From Novosphingobium chloroacetimidivorans (GTDB lineage: Bacteria; Pseudomonadota; Alphaproteobacteria; Sphingomonadales; Sphingomonadaceae): 64,000 nt of DNA. The translations under genes and the position numbers were made by a program. The notes under the pieces are model-generated. The model made no database searches. It was not told the DNA's origin and worked only from the letters and a program-made list of their open reading frames with translations. Positions 55,975 to 63,339 of the stretch are shown here, one piece after another (the first letter of the stretch is position 1; each line of letters begins with the position of its first letter). The stretch spans positions 62,001-126,000 of the forward strand of contig NZ_JACHLR010000011.1 of NCBI RefSeq assembly GCF_014204535.1, read 5' to 3'.

Positions 55975-56381
55975 GCTTCGATCTCGATCGCTTCGTCCAG
56001 GCGCAGGAAGACAGCTATGCGACCGCGCTTGCGGAGATCCGCGCCGGAGCAAAGCGCAGCCACTGGATGTGGTATGTCTTCCCGCAGATCGCCGGGCTGG
56101 GCCACAGCGCCATGGCGCAGCGCTATGCGATCGGCTCCCTGGCCGAGGCGCGGGCCTATCTGGCGCATCCCTTGCTCGGAAGCCGGCTCGGCGAGTGCAT
56201 CGCGGCGCTGGATCAGCTCTCCGGCACGAGCGCCGAGCGGGTGTTCGGCGCGGTGGATGCGATGAAGCTGCGCTCTTCGCTGACGCTGTTCGAAGCGGCA
56301 GGGGCGCCGTTCGGTCCGACGATCGAGCGATGGTTCGGCAAGCGGGACGCGCGGACGCTGGAGTTGCTGGCTTCGCAGTGA
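55971..56381 (+). CDS. DUF1810 family protein
   Basis: 136 residues: FDLDRFVQAQEDSYATALAEIRAGAKRSHWMWYVFPQIAGLGHSAMAQRYAI, then YLAHPLLGSRLGECIAAL and DAMKLRSSLTLFEAAG. These are the DUF1810 (calpastatin-like) signatures; the fold is all-alpha and the role is unknown. The ATG at 55971 overlaps the ThiF-type gene's stop (ATGA), so it is the third gene of the operon. Confidence 0.88.
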   Translation: MSFDLDRFVQAQEDSYATALAEIRAGAKRSHWMWYVFPQIAGLGHSAMAQRYAIGSLAEARAYLAHPLLGSRLGECIAALDQLSGTSAERVFGAVDAMKLRSSLTLFEAAGAPFGPTIERWFGKRDARTLELLASQ

Positions 56382-56383
56382 CA

Positions 56384-56500
56384 CGTCGTCTCGGGCTTGA
56401 CCCGGGACCGGTTCCGTCAGCGATGAACCTTTCGTGCGAGTACCGGAGACGAGAGCTGGCGAGATGGCGAAACCGGTCCCGGGTCGAGCCCGGGACGACG
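56384..56500. repeat. Inverted repeat (CCCGGGTCGAGCCCGGGACG family)
   Basis: Arms CGTCGTCTCGGGCTTGACCC and ...GGGTCGAGCCCGGGACGACG, with ACCGGTT cores. A longer and better kept copy of the element at 44701-44810. It separates the DUF1810 operon from the truncated cobB. Confidence 0.82.
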
Positions 56501-56507
56501 CCTGAGT

Positions 56508-57128
56508 TCAGCCTTGCGCCAGCATCTCCTCCACCCACTCGGGCACGATCTGCGTCGCCGGGCCATGCCGCGCCTCGTCGAACCAGCCGGTGCCCTGGCT
56601 CAATCCCAGGTTGAGCTCCAGCGTCATCGCGCCCAGCTCGCGGGCGTTGCGCACGAATCCGGCGGCGGGATAGACCGCGCCCGAGGTGCCGATCGAGACG
56701 AACAGGTCGGCCTCGCGCAGGGCGGCGTCGATCTCGTCCATGTGGTACGGCATCTCTCCGAACCAGACCACGTCGGGCCGCAGCGCTGCCTTCCCGCATG
56801 CAGGACACGGCGGCCGCTCGATCAAGGTCCCGCTCCAGGGCGAGCGGGTGTCGCAGGCGGTGCACCATGCCAGCAAGTGCTCGCCATGCATGTGGAGCAC
56901 GCGGGCCGCGCCGGCACGTTCGTGCAGGTCGTCGATGTTCTGCGTCACGATCAGCAGTTCGCCCGGCCACTCGGCCTCAAGCCTGGCGAGCGCCAGGTGC
57001 GCGGCGTTGGGCTGCTTGGTCTGGATCGCCTCGCGTCGCATGTCGTAGAAGCGCAGCACCAAGTCCGGATCGCGTGCGAAAGCCTCGGGCGTGGCGACGT
57101 CCTCCACCCGATACAAAGTTGTACACAC
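56508..57128 (-). pseudogene. cobB: Sirtuin (NAD-dependent deacylase), 5'-truncated by island insertion
   Basis: 206 codons aligning with CobB from RVEDVATPEAFARDPDLVLRFYDMRR to the end (VPEWVEEMLAQG). Seen: QNIDDLHERAGAARVLHMHGE with the catalytic His, the zinc cysteines C.AC and C.AC (CTAC, CPAC), LRPDVVWFGEMP, IGTSGAVYPAAGFV, ELNLG. The first ~40 residues with the NAD-binding GAG.SAESGI..FR motif are missing; MCTTLY replaces them at the point where phage-like DNA begins. Without this motif the product should be inactive unless an alternative start is restored on excision. Confidence 0.88.
57112..57123. other. Island junction / possible attachment core
   Basis: TACAAAGTTGTA, a short dyad lying exactly where cobB homology ends. 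The DNA character changes here from cobB to phage-type. It may be part of a recombinase core (attL or attR); the partner site is outside the window. Confidence 0.5.
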
Positions 57129-57232
57129 AAGCTAAACGTATTTTTCGTTAGGAGGAATCTTGAAGCGCGCCACGTCGAAAGCTTACAAGGCAGCCTTAGC
57201 TGGCACCTTGCTGCCATCTATATCGTTGGGAT

Positions 57233-57730
57233 ATGAGACCGGCGATGCCTACGATTATCAATCCGATGGACGCGCTCAAGAGCTTCGAGCCTGCCCTCAA
57301 ACGCGGTGAGCTTCAAATTGAATCTGGACGGCTTGACTCCAGCTTGCTGGTCCATCGCGACGAGCCGAATGGCGAATGGCGGATTACCTATGCGAGGATG
57401 AACGGCTCAGCCGTGGCTGCCTTGGCGATCATCGTTCCGGCCGATCCTAAAGATGGCGCTCCTGTATTCCAGATCGGGTACGCAGTTCCCCAGCACCTCA
57501 GAAAACGCGGATTGGGCAAGCGCATCGCGCAAGCGGCAATAGACGAGTTCAGTTCTGGGATGGCAGGTGCTGGGATGAAGCGTTTCTTCTTCGAGGCCAT
57601 TGTGGGCGCGAAGAACTTAGCATCACAGAAGGTCGCGGCGCAGGTGATAGGCGGGGATGCGAAGCGAACCAAAGACGAAGCGTCGGGCGAAGCTGCCTTT
57701 CAATATCTCAAGGAAGTGCGCGCGCCTTAG
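57233..57730 (+). CDS. GNAT-like acetyltransferase
   Basis: 165 residues. The central part has a GNAT fold pattern: ITYARMNGSAVAALAIIVPAD then IGYAVPQHLRKRGLGKRIAQAAIDEF, where RKRGLGKR resembles the acetyl-CoA pyrophosphate loop (R/Q-x-x-G-x-G/A). Then AGMKRFFFEAIVGAKNLASQKVAAQVIG corresponds to the later strand-helix. It may acetylate a small molecule or protein; the target is unknown. First gene of the island. Start 57233 or 57245; neither has a good ribosome site. Confidence 0.65.
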   Translation: MRPAMPTIINPMDALKSFEPALKRGELQIESGRLDSSLLVHRDEPNGEWRITYARMNGSAVAALAIIVPADPKDGAPVFQIGYAVPQHLRKRGLGKRIAQAAIDEFSSGMAGAGMKRFFFEAIVGAKNLASQKVAAQVIGGDAKRTKDEASGEAAFQYLKEVRAP

Positions 57731-57857
57731 CCCCCGCTGATAGCGGCGCGGCCTCCTGAACGTGCGCCAACTCTGCGGCCAACTCATCGAACGAGACGAT
57801 GAGACCGGTGCCTTGATCGGTAATGCCCGTGGCCGGAAAACGCTTCTTAACAAGTGA

Positions 57858-58796
57858 TCAAACTCCCGCCAACCGCAGCCATGCATCATCGTGATCGTCA
57901 GGCGTTGGCGATGATGTCGAGACACAAAGGTCCAACCAAGACGCGGGCTCATCGGGTACCGAGCACCGGGTGCGAGCCTCAATGCGGGTCCAGTTCGGGC
58001 GTGGGTTGTCGATCGCGTCATACACGTCTGACGGCATTTGCTGAACGATCTCGCCCTCAAGCAGCGAGCCTGTGTTTTTCTTCGATCGGGCGCGCGCGCC
58101 GGTAGCGCCGAACGCTCCCCATTGCTTGAAGAAAAAAGGCGTACCCACAGCGCGGCATCGATCGCGAAGGTCACGGTGCCAGTCCGGGTTCGATGGCCGC
58201 ACGGTGCGCGCAACGCCACTCTCGCCGCCGCTGATGAGCCAATCGATCGCGGCCACATCGAGGTTGGGCAAGGCCGAAAGCAATGGTTCGGCAGATACGA
58301 AGCGCACGGATGCCGGGACCTTGAGCAACTCACGAAGACGAGGCCTTGCGTACTTGTCCTCCTCGATCGTGACGCCTGCCCACATGTTCGGGGTCCAAAC
58401 GAGACCAAGTTCCTTGGTCTTTAGTGCCATGCGACTGGGGCGCTTGGTCAGAATTTGATAGCGATGGCGCGAGGTGTTCTGCATCACTCTGAACATCTCG
58501 ATGAGATCGGCGTCCGCGACGTTCTCGTGGAACATATCCGACATCGAGTTGACGAACCAGATTGTAGGCTTCTTCAGGTTCACGGGGCGGAAGAACTCCT
58601 TGTCGTCCGCCCGACCGATCTTACCGGTCCAGTCGATCCGCCCATCATCCTCGACAACTGTTCCCTCGTACTTCTGTACGGTGGACTTGAGACGGTTTGC
58701 CATCACGATCGCATAACAGTGGTCACAACCAGCACTGATCCTTGAACAACCACCAATCGGGTTCCACGTCCTTTCTGTCCATTCGATATCGCTCAT
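57858..58796 (-). CDS. Phage Gp37/Gp68-like (DUF5131) protein
   Basis: 312 residues: TWNPIGGCSRISAGCDHCYAIVMANRL with a Cys cluster (C.....GC..CYA) recalling radical-SAM-like proteins, then FVNSMSDMFHENV, QILTKRP, GVTIEEDKYARPRLRELLKVPASVRFVSAEPLL, WLISGGESG, and FFFKQWGAFG. These are the conserved blocks of the Gp37Gp68 family found in phages and genomic islands; function not established. The frame ends at a TGA, but a further 49 in-frame codons (57708-57857) with plausible composition follow it, so the C-terminus may be truncated by a nonsense mutation. Confidence 0.85.
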   Translation of the reverse strand: MSDIEWTERTWNPIGGCSRISAGCDHCYAIVMANRLKSTVQKYEGTVVEDDGRIDWTGKIGRADDKEFFRPVNLKKPTIWFVNSMSDMFHENVADADLIEMFRVMQNTSRHRYQILTKRPSRMALKTKELGLVWTPNMWAGVTIEEDKYARPRLRELLKVPASVRFVSAEPLLSALPNLDVAAIDWLISGGESGVARTVRPSNPDWHRDLRDRCRAVGTPFFFKQWGAFGATGARARSKKNTGSLLEGEIVQQMPSDVYDAIDNPRPNWTRIEARTRCSVPDEPASWLDLCVSTSSPTPDDHDDAWLRLAGV

Positions 58797-58909
58797 TTGT
58801 GTGTCTCCGACAGGCGCGCGGGATTGCCCCGCAGACGCGGGTTGTTCTGAACTGTGATTTAGATTCTTAGGGCGACCCGATGGTCGCGGCTGGACGCGGC
58901 GCGGGTCAG

Positions 58910-59332
58910 CTACGCCTTAGGACGTGCCACCCAAGCGTCGATGCCATCGCTTGCCCAACGTATCCCGCGCCCACCGACCTCAAGCGGTTTGGGGAAGTCT
59001 GGATTGCGGCGAAGGCGCAACAGAGTGGAGGGTGATATTTGTAGCAGGTCACAGACCTGCTCAACGGTCAGCACCCGCGCTTGACCAATGCGGGCTGGCT
59101 GGGGCTCTACTGGACGTGGCTGCTCAGGTGGACGCGGAGGTACGAACTCGCCCACATCGATATCGAAGTGCTCGTGGACAACGCTACCGGCAGAGAACTC
59201 AGCCAAGGGCCGCCCATTGATCACCCACCCACGGCGGGCTTCCAAGGATACCCGGCTTGTCTCATCCACAGCGCCCGACCGGATGAGGCGGACGAGTTCG
59301 GGCGGCACCGATATGCGAATCTCATCAATCAT
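58910..59332 (-). CDS. AlpA/excisionase-type DNA-binding protein
   Basis: 140 residues. The C-terminal ~60 residues are a MerR-like helix-turn-helix of the AlpA/Xis kind (LTVEQVCDLLQISPSTLLRLRRNPDFPKPLEVGGRGIRWASDGIDAWV). The N-terminal part (MIDEIRISVPPELVRLI...GWVINGRPLAEF) is of unknown type, with a Pro-rich linker (VPPRPPEQPRPVEPQP). It could control excision or the island's regulation; no integrase is visible. It is the second of two minus-strand genes behind the DUF5131 gene. Confidence 0.72.
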   Translation of the reverse strand: MIDEIRISVPPELVRLIRSGAVDETSRVSLEARRGWVINGRPLAEFSAGSVVHEHFDIDVGEFVPPRPPEQPRPVEPQPARIGQARVLTVEQVCDLLQISPSTLLRLRRNPDFPKPLEVGGRGIRWASDGIDAWVARPKA

Positions 59333-59419
59333 CGTGATTGCTCCTGACGACTAAGGTCTATCATCAGAAGGCGTCATGCGCAAGCTTTATCGTCATCACG
59401 CGTCAAGACGCGTCATGGG

Positions 59420-59710
59420 CTACCCGCTGATCTTCTGCATGATCTTGGTCACTGCCTCCGGGTCGGCCTCGATCATGCTCAAGAGCGTACGCGATCCAGC
59501 GTCTGGCATGCGGCGCTCCTGCTCCCAATCTCGAAGGGTACCAAGCGGGATGTGGTACGTCTTGGCGAAGTTGGGCTGAGATAGCTTGGTCTTGGCGCGG
59601 ATAGCCTTGACGTTGGGCGCGGCCACACGGCCACGGCTAGTGTCACCCTGCGCATATGCGAGGGCGTCCTCTAAACCTGCACGGATCAGGTCAAACGCTG
59701 ATTCAGTCAT
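59420..59710 (-). CDS. HTH antitoxin (HigA/NadS-like)
   Basis: 96 residues with a Cro/C1-type helix-turn-helix: NVKAIRAKTKLSQPNFAKTYHIPLGTLRDWEQERRMPD. N-terminal ~30 residues probably contact the toxin. Such proteins neutralise RelE/HigB toxins and repress their own operon. It follows the toxin gene on the same strand with a 57-base gap, the reversed toxin-first order of higBA. Confidence 0.8.
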   Translation of the reverse strand: MTESAFDLIRAGLEDALAYAQGDTSRGRVAAPNVKAIRAKTKLSQPNFAKTYHIPLGTLRDWEQERRMPDAGSRTLLSMIEADPEAVTKIMQKISG

Positions 59711-59767
59711 AAGTTACTTTTCCCGTTCCTGAGCGATATCCCTCGCTCGGGGGTTACAAGCGGGCGC

Positions 59768-60106
59768 TTACCTTCGCCCATAGGTTGCCTTGATCTCCTT
59801 GGTGATCGTAGCGAGTATGTTCTTCTCCTTGTCTGTCAGACTTTCTTTCATCGTCTTTGGGTAGACGGTCAGCAGGAACACCGGGATGTCACCACCACCG
59901 TAGAAGGTGATGACCCGGAACCCGCCCGACTTACCGCCACCTGTTGCTGCAACCCGCACCTTACGCGCGCCTCCGCACCCCTGCATGATCGCGCCCACCG
60001 TGGGGTCGGCAGCGATATAGTCCACCAGTTGGGCGCGCTCATCATCCGAGATTCCAGCTTTGCTGGCTGATGCGAGAAAGGCGTTTGTCTCGATCACGGT
60101 CTGCAT
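59768..60106 (-). CDS. RelE/HigB-type toxin
   Basis: 112 residues: MQTVIETNAFLASASKAGISDDERAQLVDYIAADPTVGAIM then GARKVRVAATGGGKSGGFRVITFYGG and FLLTVYPKTMKESLTDKEKN. The K.R.A..G.GKSGG.RVI.F pattern matches RelE-superfamily toxins that cleave mRNA on the ribosome. It begins just left of twin direct repeats that probably form the antitoxin operator. Confidence 0.8.
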   Translation of the reverse strand: MQTVIETNAFLASASKAGISDDERAQLVDYIAADPTVGAIMQGCGGARKVRVAATGGGKSGGFRVITFYGGGDIPVFLLTVYPKTMKESLTDKEKNILATITKEIKATYGRR

Positions 60107-60116
60107 GAGATCGAAC

Positions 60117-60173
60117 TACGGCATACCAGTACGGCGGTCAATCCGGAATCGTACGGCATGCCAGTATGGCGGT
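60117..60173. promoter_or_regulatory. Twin 22-bp direct repeats between toxin and methyltransferase genes
   Basis: Copies at 60117-60138 and 60152-60173, 20 of 22 bases identical (TACGGCAT-A/G-CCAGTA-C/T-GGCGGT), 35 bases apart start to start. The second copy covers the methyltransferase ATG. Likely a binding site pair for the antitoxin or another island regulator, controlling both directions. Confidence 0.7.
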
Positions 60174-60915
60174 GCAGGCGGCTAAATACCGGGTGCAACC
60201 CCTTTCCCTACACCACGGCAACTGCCTAGACGTTCTGCCCACCATCCCCGATGCCAGCGTTGATGCGATCATCTGTGACCTCCCCTACGCCACCACGAAG
60301 AACGGCTGGGATGTCCTCATTCCGTTTGAACCTTTGTGGGCACAGTATCGGCGTGTCGCCAAGCCGAGCGCACCCATAATCCTTACAGCACAGCAGCCAT
60401 TTACATCGATGTTGGTGGCGAGTAACTACCGCGACTTCAGGTACGAACTCATCTGGGAAAAGAACGCCAGCACCGGATTCTTGAACGCCAAGAAAATGCC
60501 GCTGAAGTCACACGAGTCCATCTTGGTATTTTACAAGCGGCTGCCCACGTACAACCCGCAGATGACTGCTGGAACGCCCTACACGGTGCGGCGTGGATCG
60601 GTACAGTCGAAGAATTACGGCAAGCAGACCGAAGAGACGATCACCGTCAACAACGGTACGCGGTGCCCCAGATCGGTGCTGCGCTTTGACATCGAACGCG
60701 GGGCGCATCCAACACAGAAGCCGGTAGCGCTGATGCGGTACCTGATCGAGACCTTCACCAACCCCGGCGACGTGGTACTCGACAACTGCATGGGCAGCGG
60801 CACCACTGGTGTCGCGTCCATTGCGGCAGGACGCCAGTTCATCGGCATCGAACAGGATGCGGCATATTTCAATATCGCTCACGAAAGAATTACGGGCGCG
60901 AGGGTTGATCAGTAG
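60166..60915 (+). CDS. Beta-class DNA methyltransferase (phage type)
   Basis: 249 residues. Motif IV is DLPYATTKNGWD near residue 38 and the AdoMet motif I is DNCMGSGTTGVA near residue 208, an order typical of beta-class amino-methyltransferases (N6-adenine or N4-cytosine). The HPTQKPVALMRYLIETF block precedes motif I. DLPY replaces the more usual DPPY, as in several phage enzymes. It probably protects the element's DNA or regulates it; no partner restriction enzyme is visible. The ATG overlaps the second direct repeat. Confidence 0.88.
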   Translation: MAVQAAKYRVQPLSLHHGNCLDVLPTIPDASVDAIICDLPYATTKNGWDVLIPFEPLWAQYRRVAKPSAPIILTAQQPFTSMLVASNYRDFRYELIWEKNASTGFLNAKKMPLKSHESILVFYKRLPTYNPQMTAGTPYTVRRGSVQSKNYGKQTEETITVNNGTRCPRSVLRFDIERGAHPTQKPVALMRYLIETFTNPGDVVLDNCMGSGTTGVASIAAGRQFIGIEQDAAYFNIAHERITGARVDQ

Positions 60916-61107
60916 GGTGGCGTTGCTACATGGCGCGCGAGTGGTGGAGTTTACGCGACCATTCGCCACCGCCCAACTTCCTCATTTCAATTTTGCATTC
61001 GCCATCGTCGATCCTGTACAAGGATCACGCGTTGAATGGCTTCAACGCTTGATATCTCGCTTGTCTGGGCTCGATCGTGGAAGTGACGATCGGGCCCTAA
61101 TCATTTA

Positions 61108-61136
61108 TTGAACGGTGGTTTCATCCGGGGTATAAA
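61108..61136 (+). promoter_or_regulatory. Sigma-70-type promoter in the island
   Basis: TTGAAC at 61108-61113, a 17-base spacer, then TATAAA at 61131-61136. It lies between the methyltransferase and HNH genes, about 70 bases ahead of a terminator. Confidence 0.65.
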
Positions 61137-61142
61137 TACTAC

Positions 61143-61243
61143 TGAAAGTTAGCTTAACTCCCCTTTGGTTGCTTTCTCTCGATCCCGTATAGATGTCTTA
61201 CAGAGAAACCCCACTGGTCAGCGCCGGTGGGGTTTCTTGTTTT
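61143..61243 (+). ncRNA. Candidate small RNA of about 100 nt
   Basis: Predicted from a promoter (TTGAAC-N17-TATAAA) followed at RNA-gene distance by a strong terminator (61205-61244) with no convincing open frame between. The 5' part holds a small hairpin AGTTAGCTTAACT. Boundaries are estimates from promoter and terminator, not from expression. Confidence 0.45.
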
Positions 61244-61244
61244 C
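61205..61244 (+). terminator. Rho-independent terminator in the island
   Basis: Long stem GAAACCCCACTGG / CCGGTGGGGTTTC with a TCAGCG loop, followed by TTGTTTTC. Near-symmetric, so it could act on both strands. Confidence 0.88.
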
Positions 61245-61297
61245 GGCACAAAATAGCCTTTAAAACGGTATGATTTTCTAAATTTAGTAAATACAAC

Positions 61298-61855
61298 ATG
61301 TTAAGACATGTTGAAAGCACCCGCGCGGCTTACAAGCGCGACATATCGCACGAGCAACTCCTCTCGCTGGTCCACTATGATCCAGAAACAGGAGACTTCA
61401 CTCTAATCAGGGATACAGCCAACAGGAAGGCTGGTGATCGACTTGGCAACTACAACAAGCGGACTAGGTATACTTACGTCGGCATCTTCGGTCATAAGGT
61501 AGCGGCTCATCGTGTGGCGTACTTCTGGATGACCGGTGACTGGCCACCATCTGACATGGATCACATCAACGGGGATCGCGGCGATAACCGGTGGTGCAAC
61601 CTTCGTCCGTGCTCTCGCAGTGAGAACCTCCAGAACCGCGTCGGATTCGCCAAGTCTGGTCACAAGTTGATCGTGATCAGCAAGACGCCGCGCGGTCATA
61701 CCCGGTACTACTGCCGCATCGGTCGCAATGGACGAACAATCAACAGTCCAACTTTCTATGATCTTGAAGCCGCGCTCGCATGGCGGGACGAATGGCTTCG
61801 GTGCAACGGCACGGCGTTCACGAACACGAGCCATATCAACGACCTGACGAACTGA
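61298..61855 (+). CDS. HNH endonuclease with AP2-like domain
   Basis: 185 residues. N-terminal region with SLVHYDPETGDFTLIRDTANRKAGDRLGNYNKRTRYTYVGIFGHKVAAHRVAYFWMTGDWPPSDMDHINGDRGDNRWCNLRPCSRSENLQN; the DMDHINGDR...N.CNLR part is the HNH nuclease core. The C-terminus (KTPRGHTRYYCRIGRNGRTINSPTFYDLEAALAWRDEWL) resembles an AP2 DNA-binding fold. Such freestanding homing-type nucleases are common in phages. The ATG at 61298 has no clear ribosome site. Confidence 0.85.
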   Translation: MLRHVESTRAAYKRDISHEQLLSLVHYDPETGDFTLIRDTANRKAGDRLGNYNKRTRYTYVGIFGHKVAAHRVAYFWMTGDWPPSDMDHINGDRGDNRWCNLRPCSRSENLQNRVGFAKSGHKLIVISKTPRGHTRYYCRIGRNGRTINSPTFYDLEAALAWRDEWLRCNGTAFTNTSHINDLTN

Positions 61856-62002
61856 TCTTAAAGATACGTAACCCCAAAAACAGGAAAGTGAGCCGGGGCG
61901 AAGGTCCCGGTTCAAAAAATAAACGGCTCGGTCGAATGATATGGATCGGCCTCAATCGACTTCTCTACAGAGACACAATCTTGCCAACTATGGAGATAAG
62001 AC

Positions 62003-62839
62003 ATGTACTTTAAGAACGACCATCACGAACTACGCTTTATCGACACTGGTCGCGATCCCGAGCCGGTTCGTAAGCCGTCACCTCGCGCCTTGATGAGCGA
62101 AGCCTACCAGACCGTTATAGGCATAGCCCAAGCTGACCCGGCCATGATGGCGGAGCTTCAAGATTGGCTGATGATGGACCACATCAAACCAACCAAGCGC
62201 AAGACCCACCCTATGCCGCTCGCGCCTGAGTTGATCGAGGTTAGCATCTGGGACAACTGGGACAACGGTAAGCCCGTTAAGGGGCAGCCAAACAGGTATG
62301 GCGTCAACATCAAGGCGTGGGCGAGCGCGGCCGATGTTGACTTTCGGAAGCTCGATCAAGTTGACTGGTCCGGACGGGTCTCGCTGATGCCACCGGCAGA
62401 CTTGCGCAAGGTGAGTAAAAAGGCTCAGCAGAAGAAGGGCGCGATGAAGGAGGGTAAATGGTCTCCGGGTCAGGTCTACCCCATCAGTCCGGAATACGCC
62501 GCGATGATCGAGACCGCTTGCGTCACCATGGAGGTGAACGCGTTGCAAGGTGGCCTACTCGTGACCAAGATTTATGGCGAAGGCACCCTGCGACATGAAA
62601 AGCAGATGATGCTGGTGGATACGGCAGCAGTGACGGCGGGTGATACCAACGCGACAGCGGTCATATGGGTCGATGACGAGACGCCGATCCAGTTGCCCGC
62701 TTGGTCCACCTGTGACGCGGCTGGCAAGCCACTCCCAGAAAGCTACAATGACAAGAACGGCAAGCACGCCAAGTGCGTCATGCAGTGCCGCTACGCGTTG
62801 GATACGGACCGCTTTCGTGGATGGGTCACCGGTACCTAA
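62003..62839 (+). CDS. Hypothetical island protein
   Basis: 278 residues, family not recognised. A good ribosome site (GGAGA 8 bases before the ATG). Charged, soluble, with Trp-rich parts (ISIWDNWDNGKPVKGQPNRYGV, VDFRKLDQVDWSGRVSLMPP), a KVSKKAQQKKGAMKEGKW basic stretch and a later half that looks beta-rich (NALQGGLLVTKIYGEGTLRHEKQMMLVDTAAV...AVIWVDDETPIQLPAW). A promoter-like CTACAGAGA lies about 30 bases upstream. Confidence 0.7.
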   Translation: MYFKNDHHELRFIDTGRDPEPVRKPSPRALMSEAYQTVIGIAQADPAMMAELQDWLMMDHIKPTKRKTHPMPLAPELIEVSIWDNWDNGKPVKGQPNRYGVNIKAWASAADVDFRKLDQVDWSGRVSLMPPADLRKVSKKAQQKKGAMKEGKWSPGQVYPISPEYAAMIETACVTMEVNALQGGLLVTKIYGEGTLRHEKQMMLVDTAAVTAGDTNATAVIWVDDETPIQLPAWSTCDAAGKPLPESYNDKNGKHAKCVMQCRYALDTDRFRGWVTGT

Positions 62840-63339
62840 CTTCTCTATTAGAAAAGTTATTAGCAATGGGTCGAAAGACACACATCTTATTAATAGAGAA
62901 GTGCCCTTCGATCCATCGGCTTCGCCGCTGTCTCATCGGGCTCTCATTTAAGAAGCAGTTGTCTTACGACGCCTTTTCTCAGATAGCCGTTAAATTCGAC
63001 ATGATTAAGGTTGTCATGACTTCTATAACAGAGAAGGCCCGAAGGCCTTCTAGGCCATAAGATGCGGTCTCACGACCCCGTTCATTGATCGCCATTATGG
63101 TGGCCGTGATTAGATGTGTCATGTGAGCTCTAATAGAGATGTGGCTTGCGCCCCATCAACTCATAAGTGGTGGTCCCAAAGACCACATATGTCATCGAAT
63201 CCATTATGGTGCCGGTCATTGACCGGAAAATTGATCCAATTATGCGACGGGGGCGAGCGCAGCGAGGCACTGGGCGGCTCGACGGGGCGGCGCGGCACGT
63301 GAATTTGAATATGAGAAGGGCCGAACGCGAAAGCCGCGC
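62840..63339. other. Mostly non-coding island region with repeated short motifs
   Basis: 500 bases containing three of the five AYAGAGA motifs (62893, 63029, 63134), two copies of CATYGAWNNCCATTATGGTG (63083, 63193), and a perfect hairpin AGAAGGCC-CGAA-GGCCTTCT at 63032-63051. One weak frame crosses it (62866-63060). The rest shows no coding potential that I can support. Confidence 0.5.
62866..63060 (+). CDS. Weak candidate ORF
   Basis: 64 codons, MGRKTHILLIEKCPSIHRLR then FSQIAVKFDMIKVVMTSITEKARRPSRP. Reasonable amino-acid mix but no ribosome site, and its end overlaps a repeated motif and a hairpin. Probably not a gene. Confidence 0.25.
   Translation: MGRKTHILLIEKCPSIHRLRRCLIGLSFKKQLSYDAFSQIAVKFDMIKVVMTSITEKARRPSRP

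Noticed and set aside
57112-57123. tRNA-gene attachment site at the island edge
   Set aside because: No tRNA fold or TPsiC-like sequence near the junction; the interrupted gene is cobB.
57160-57309. 49-codon TTG-start ORF with perfect AGGAGG at the island's left edge
   Set aside because: Ribosome site is attractive, but the frame overlaps the GNAT gene out of phase and has no protein-like features beyond a short helix; kept only as a note.
61131-61138. T4-type late promoter TATAAATA
   Set aside because: The match fits better as the -10 box of a sigma-70 promoter with TTGAAC 17 bases upstream; no T4-like late genes are seen.
61895-61925. Terminator-like GCCGGG..CCCGGT hairpin upstream of the 62003 gene
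   Set aside because: The stem is short and the run after it on the + strand is A-rich rather than T-rich; on the minus strand no gene ends here.
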